A stretch of DNA of 64,000 nt from Oncomelania hupensis (Eukaryota; Mollusca; Gastropoda; Littorinimorpha; Pomatiopsidae): NCBI GenBank assembly GCA_036898135.1, contig CM072522.1, positions 3,303,421-3,367,420 on the forward strand. The letters are read 5' to 3'. A program made the translations under genes and the position numbers. Under the pieces are notes generated by a model, which had not been told where the DNA came from, searched no databases, and was given only the letters and a program-made list of their open reading frames with translations. This document shows positions 61,832-64,000 of this stretch, piece after piece (position 1 is the stretch's first letter; every line of letters begins with the position of its first letter).

Positions 61832-62195
61832 ACAAAAGAGCCTAGGAAGAATTGCAGCTGGAAAGAAGTTAGCAGAATTTAACAAGTTACATAGATGGAA
61901 CAAACAAACAAAAGCAAACATATTAGGAAAAAAGGAATCACCAAAAGAAGAAACAATAATGCAACAAACATTAACAACAAATAAAGAAGAACCAATACAA
62001 CCAATACAACCAGTACAATCTTCAAATAACATATATTATTTATGTATAGCCGGTGTAGTGGGTGCAAGTGGGTACATAATATATAAATACCGCCAAGGAA
62101 AAAATAAACAGAAACCCCCAAAACCACTTGTAGAAAAAGAAATTGAATTATCTCCATCATTGAAGCCATCATTAGATGTGTTTTCAATGCAGTAA
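61749..62195 (+). CDS. Polinton single-span membrane protein, 148 aa
   Basis: Intact; starts inside the previous gene at AAAAATGGACTC. Residues 1-90 are hydrophilic, with Gln/Pro-rich parts (LGRIAAGKKLAEFNKLHRWN, EEPIQPIQPVQ). One hydrophobic helix is at about 93-113 (IYYLCIAGVVGASGYIIYKY), and a basic then acidic C-terminus follows. Likely a small membrane protein of the particle. The start in the coding end of the previous gene argues for a separate promoter there. Confidence 0.72.
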   Translation: MDSSNPEMEKETEVKNSENQQNPVTVTKQKSLGRIAAGKKLAEFNKLHRWNKQTKANILGKKESPKEETIMQQTLTTNKEEPIQPIQPVQSSNNIYYLCIAGVVGASGYIIYKYRQGKNKQKPPKPLVEKEIELSPSLKPSLDVFSMQ

Positions 62196-62227
62196 TAATT
62201 TATTATTATTTTTTTATTATATATAAA

Positions 62228-62464
62228 ATGAGTGTACCATATGAACAAACAATTGTTAATCTTGGATACCATAGTGTTGTCTTAGTTGGCTTAAATACAG
62301 CTTATGCTATGATTGCAAAATCTCTTTTAAAAATGAAACCTATTGAATTAGGAAAAATGGATCTTTCAGATGCTGGTAAACTGGTTGGTATCTTTTCATT
62401 ATCGTTATTTACTCGGGACTATCTTGTTAAACAAAAGATCATTCCAGCAGATATTAATGTGTAA
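62228..62464 (+). CDS. Polinton small membrane protein, 78 aa
   Basis: Intact; starts TATATATAAAATGAGTG. Two hydrophobic stretches, about residues 12-33 (YHSVVLVGLNTAYAMIAKSL) and 50-65 (AGKLVGIFSLSLFTR). It is the last gene before the right terminal repeat. Small two-span proteins near the end of Polintons are usually unassigned; function unknown. Confidence 0.65.
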   Translation: MSVPYEQTIVNLGYHSVVLVGLNTAYAMIAKSLLKMKPIELGKMDLSDAGKLVGIFSLSLFTRDYLVKQKIIPADINV

Positions 62465-62512
62465 TGTTATACAACCATAATGTAGAAGGGTTGTAATTTT
62501 TTTTCTTTTAAC

Positions 62513-62680
62513 CAAAGACGCAAGATATACGAATATGTATTATATTTAGCAAATTGCGGATTCCCAGAGTGCTTTGGAGCGCTTTTTAAAAAGCTCATAA
62601 AACAGCCATAAATTGCAATAAAAGGCCTCCTTTAGTAACTCTATGAGCTTTGGCGCTCAGAGCCCATTATTGCTATCTCT
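62513..62680 (-). repeat. Right terminal inverted repeat of the Polinton
   Basis: The inverse matches 40152-40300. The outermost 16 bp CATTATTGCTATCTCT are perfect. Inner similarity is patchy but colinear to ACCAAAGACGCAAGATATAC at 62511. Flanked outside by GAATT at 62681-62685. Confidence 0.85.
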
Positions 62681-62685
62681 GAATT

Positions 62686-63330
62686 TAATGCTGCGTCTAA
62701 CGATTATAGACTTTAAGGGATCTGAAAAGTATATCTCAAGTTATTGCATACAGCTAGTTTAAACATAACAGAGAACAGAGTGAGGCCTAAGTATCGTAAT
62801 GGTCAGAAATTCCTTGAAGCCCGGCTACATCAACATTATTAGTGCATAAATTGGTTCTTTGCAAATAATTAAAAACAGCCTGTGCAATGTGCAATGTGCT
62901 ATGATTACCTTTTCCTATTGTTGTCATTCCCATCACTGCTGTCAATGTGAACATGTATTTACATACCATCACCATCATCATCTTGAACTGAGTCTTAACC
63001 ATCAAGAACTGTGATAATGATTGTTAGATTGGATGCAATGTCATTTTATATGTCATAATCAGACTGATTATTGTTATTGTTGTTATTAACAGTAGTTGTG
63101 GTGTGTATTCATGTGTGCATGAGTGTATGCCTGTAGGAGTGGTTTTAAAAGTATTGTTTTGTTTTGTTTTGTTTATTTTAGCTATAATAAACCTGCATCT
63201 TATACATGTGGAGGAAAATTTGTAGGTTGAAGCATTTATTACTTACCTCTTTGTAGCTTGACTCTTTATTATCAGCTGGATCCAGCGTGATTCTATGTAA
63301 TTTACTTTTAGAGCAATAGATTTTAGTCCT
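62686..63330. other. Host sequence right of the Polinton
   Basis: AT-rich, with a TGTTTTGTTT run near 63150. A possible polyadenylation signal for the minus-strand exon lies at 63265-63272 (CTTTATTA on +). No other gene was recognised. Confidence 0.4.
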
Positions 63331-63545
63331 CTAGTTTTTACGAGATTCATATGCATAACCATACTTAGTCTGTGCAAAGTTAATCATCAGAAAACCCAGT
63401 ACTGACCCAGTTTCTTCTTGCATGGCAGTCTGGTTCATAATATCAAAAACATGTATACTCCTTGGAAATTCAGTTCTTTGTTTCTTGGGTCCTGTTGTGT
63501 ACATGTAAAAATAATATCCATGAATTGCAGTTGACCTGCACTGAA
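63331..63545 (-). CDS. Host terminal exon candidate
   Basis: The minus strand has an acceptor GTGTTTCTTTCAG just outside 63545 and an open frame after two leftover bases: QCRSTAIHGYYFYMYTTGPK, then QRTEFPRSIHVFDIMNQTAM, QEETGSVLGFLMINFAQTKY, GYAYESRKN and a stop. AATAAAG follows about 60 bp downstream. Composition and codon pattern look like a conserved secreted or cytoplasmic protein end, with no transposon similarity that I recognise. The gene was not identified. Confidence 0.45.
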
Positions 63546-63699
63546 CTGAAAGAAACACAGACTTAGCACGCCTGACTGTGTGTCCGGTTGTGTGTTTAGA
63601 AGCTGTAACTAGGTTAGAAGTGACGTCATTACTGGTCCTGCCATAGGCCAGTGACAGTCTGCATTAAATACTATACCTGTAACTTTTTTAACTTCTGGT

Positions 63700-63765
63700 G
63701 TGTGCGTGTGTGAGGATGTGGGCGTGTGTGTGGGTGTGTGTGGGTGTGTGTGTGTGTGTGTAGGT
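63700..63765. repeat. (GT)n-rich microsatellite
   Basis: GTGTGTGTGGGTGTGTGTGG-type sequence, about 60 bp. Confidence 0.85.
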
Positions 63766-63819
63766 GGGTGTTTTGTGTTAGGGGTTAGAAAGTAGGATGA
63801 TTCTGATTCTGAACTCCTT

Positions 63820-64000
63820 CCGCCATCCGTCATCTTGACCTGTTTATTTATGCAATACAACAATTCATAATTCTTCTATAATTTATATAACTTCTTATAA
63901 ACATGATTATTTATACAAATACAAATGCATTATACATCCATTCCTGATCAACAATCCTGATTCATCCTCTCTCTCATATTCATCACCCCTCTAGCATACT
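63820..64000 (+). repeat. Interspersed repeat, also at 31885-33130
   Basis: CATCTTGACCTGTTTATTTA, TCTATAATTTATATAACTTC and CATTCATCACCCCTCTAGCATAC parallel 31888-31960 and 33108-33140. The copy runs off the window end. Confidence 0.55.

Larger units (their letters stand above)
40152..62680 (+). mobile_element. Polinton/Maverick element, interrupted by a gypsy element
   Basis: A 22.5 kb unit, about 15.7 kb without the nested retrotransposon. It begins AGAGATAGCAATAATG and ends in its inverse CATTATTGCTATCTCT, fitting the AG...CT ends of Polintons. GAATT directly flanks both ends (40147-40151 and 62681-62685); Polintons usually duplicate 6 bp, so one base may have changed or the site is 5 bp. 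It encodes a protein-primed type DNA polymerase B, a D,D,E integrase, a packaging ATPase and a probable capsid protein, plus eight less known proteins. No cysteine protease was found. Virus-like integrated element; polymerase is broken. Confidence 0.92.

Overview
The window looks like repeat-rich nuclear DNA of a marine invertebrate. The mix of repeat families (Polinton, Gmr1-like Ty3/gypsy, DIRS, BEL/Pao, RTE, CR1/L2-like and I-like LINEs) and the interrupted host coding pattern suggest a lophotrochozoan, perhaps a mollusc; this is inference, since no host gene could be named. Almost all recognisable coding capacity belongs to mobile elements, many nested in one another. Host sequence is limited to two phase-compatible exons on + (19199-19322, 25787-25886) and a possible terminal exon on - (63331-63545).

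Layout. 1-4477: an I-like LINE relic split by a CR1/L2-like LINE. 4690-13399: a Ty3/gypsy element (copy A, minus strand) whose body is cut by an intact-looking LINE (5520-8899) and by a ~0.7 kb element. 13405-18165: a tRNA-headed SINE, a BEL/Pao fragment and a decayed RTE-like LINE. 19199-25886: two host exons flanking an intron that holds a degenerate 5.6 kb DIRS element with the complete terminal-repeat and internal-complementary-region architecture. 25997-28310: more RTE relics with a CR1-like insertion. 28564-34453: four related DNA transposons ending in CAG...CTG, three of them with perfect 6-bp target duplications. 35475-38727: a 5'-truncated I-like LINE with RT and RNase H.

The centrepiece is a Polinton/Maverick at 40152-62680. 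It has recognisable but diverged terminal inverted repeats (AGAGATAGCAATAATG... / ...CATTATTGCTATCTCT), a 5-bp flanking repeat GAATT, a protein-primed type family B DNA polymerase, a retroviral-type integrase, an FtsK/HerA-like packaging ATPase, a probable capsid gene and eight further tightly packed genes, several with membrane segments. I see no adenovirus-type maturation protease. The polymerase gene is broken three times (stop codon, 5-bp duplication, LTR-retrotransposon insertion), while all other large genes are open.

The retrotransposon inside the polymerase gene (copy B, 44794-51599) has nearly identical LTRs and a 5-bp target duplication. It shows the order Gag-protease-integrase-RT, the Gmr1-like arrangement, which is inverted relative to ordinary Ty3/gypsy elements. 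It carries its own insertions: a 1.06 kb DNA transposon in one LTR and a 147-bp SINE/LINE tail in the integrase. Copies A and B have complementary internal deletions, each with short homology at the junction.
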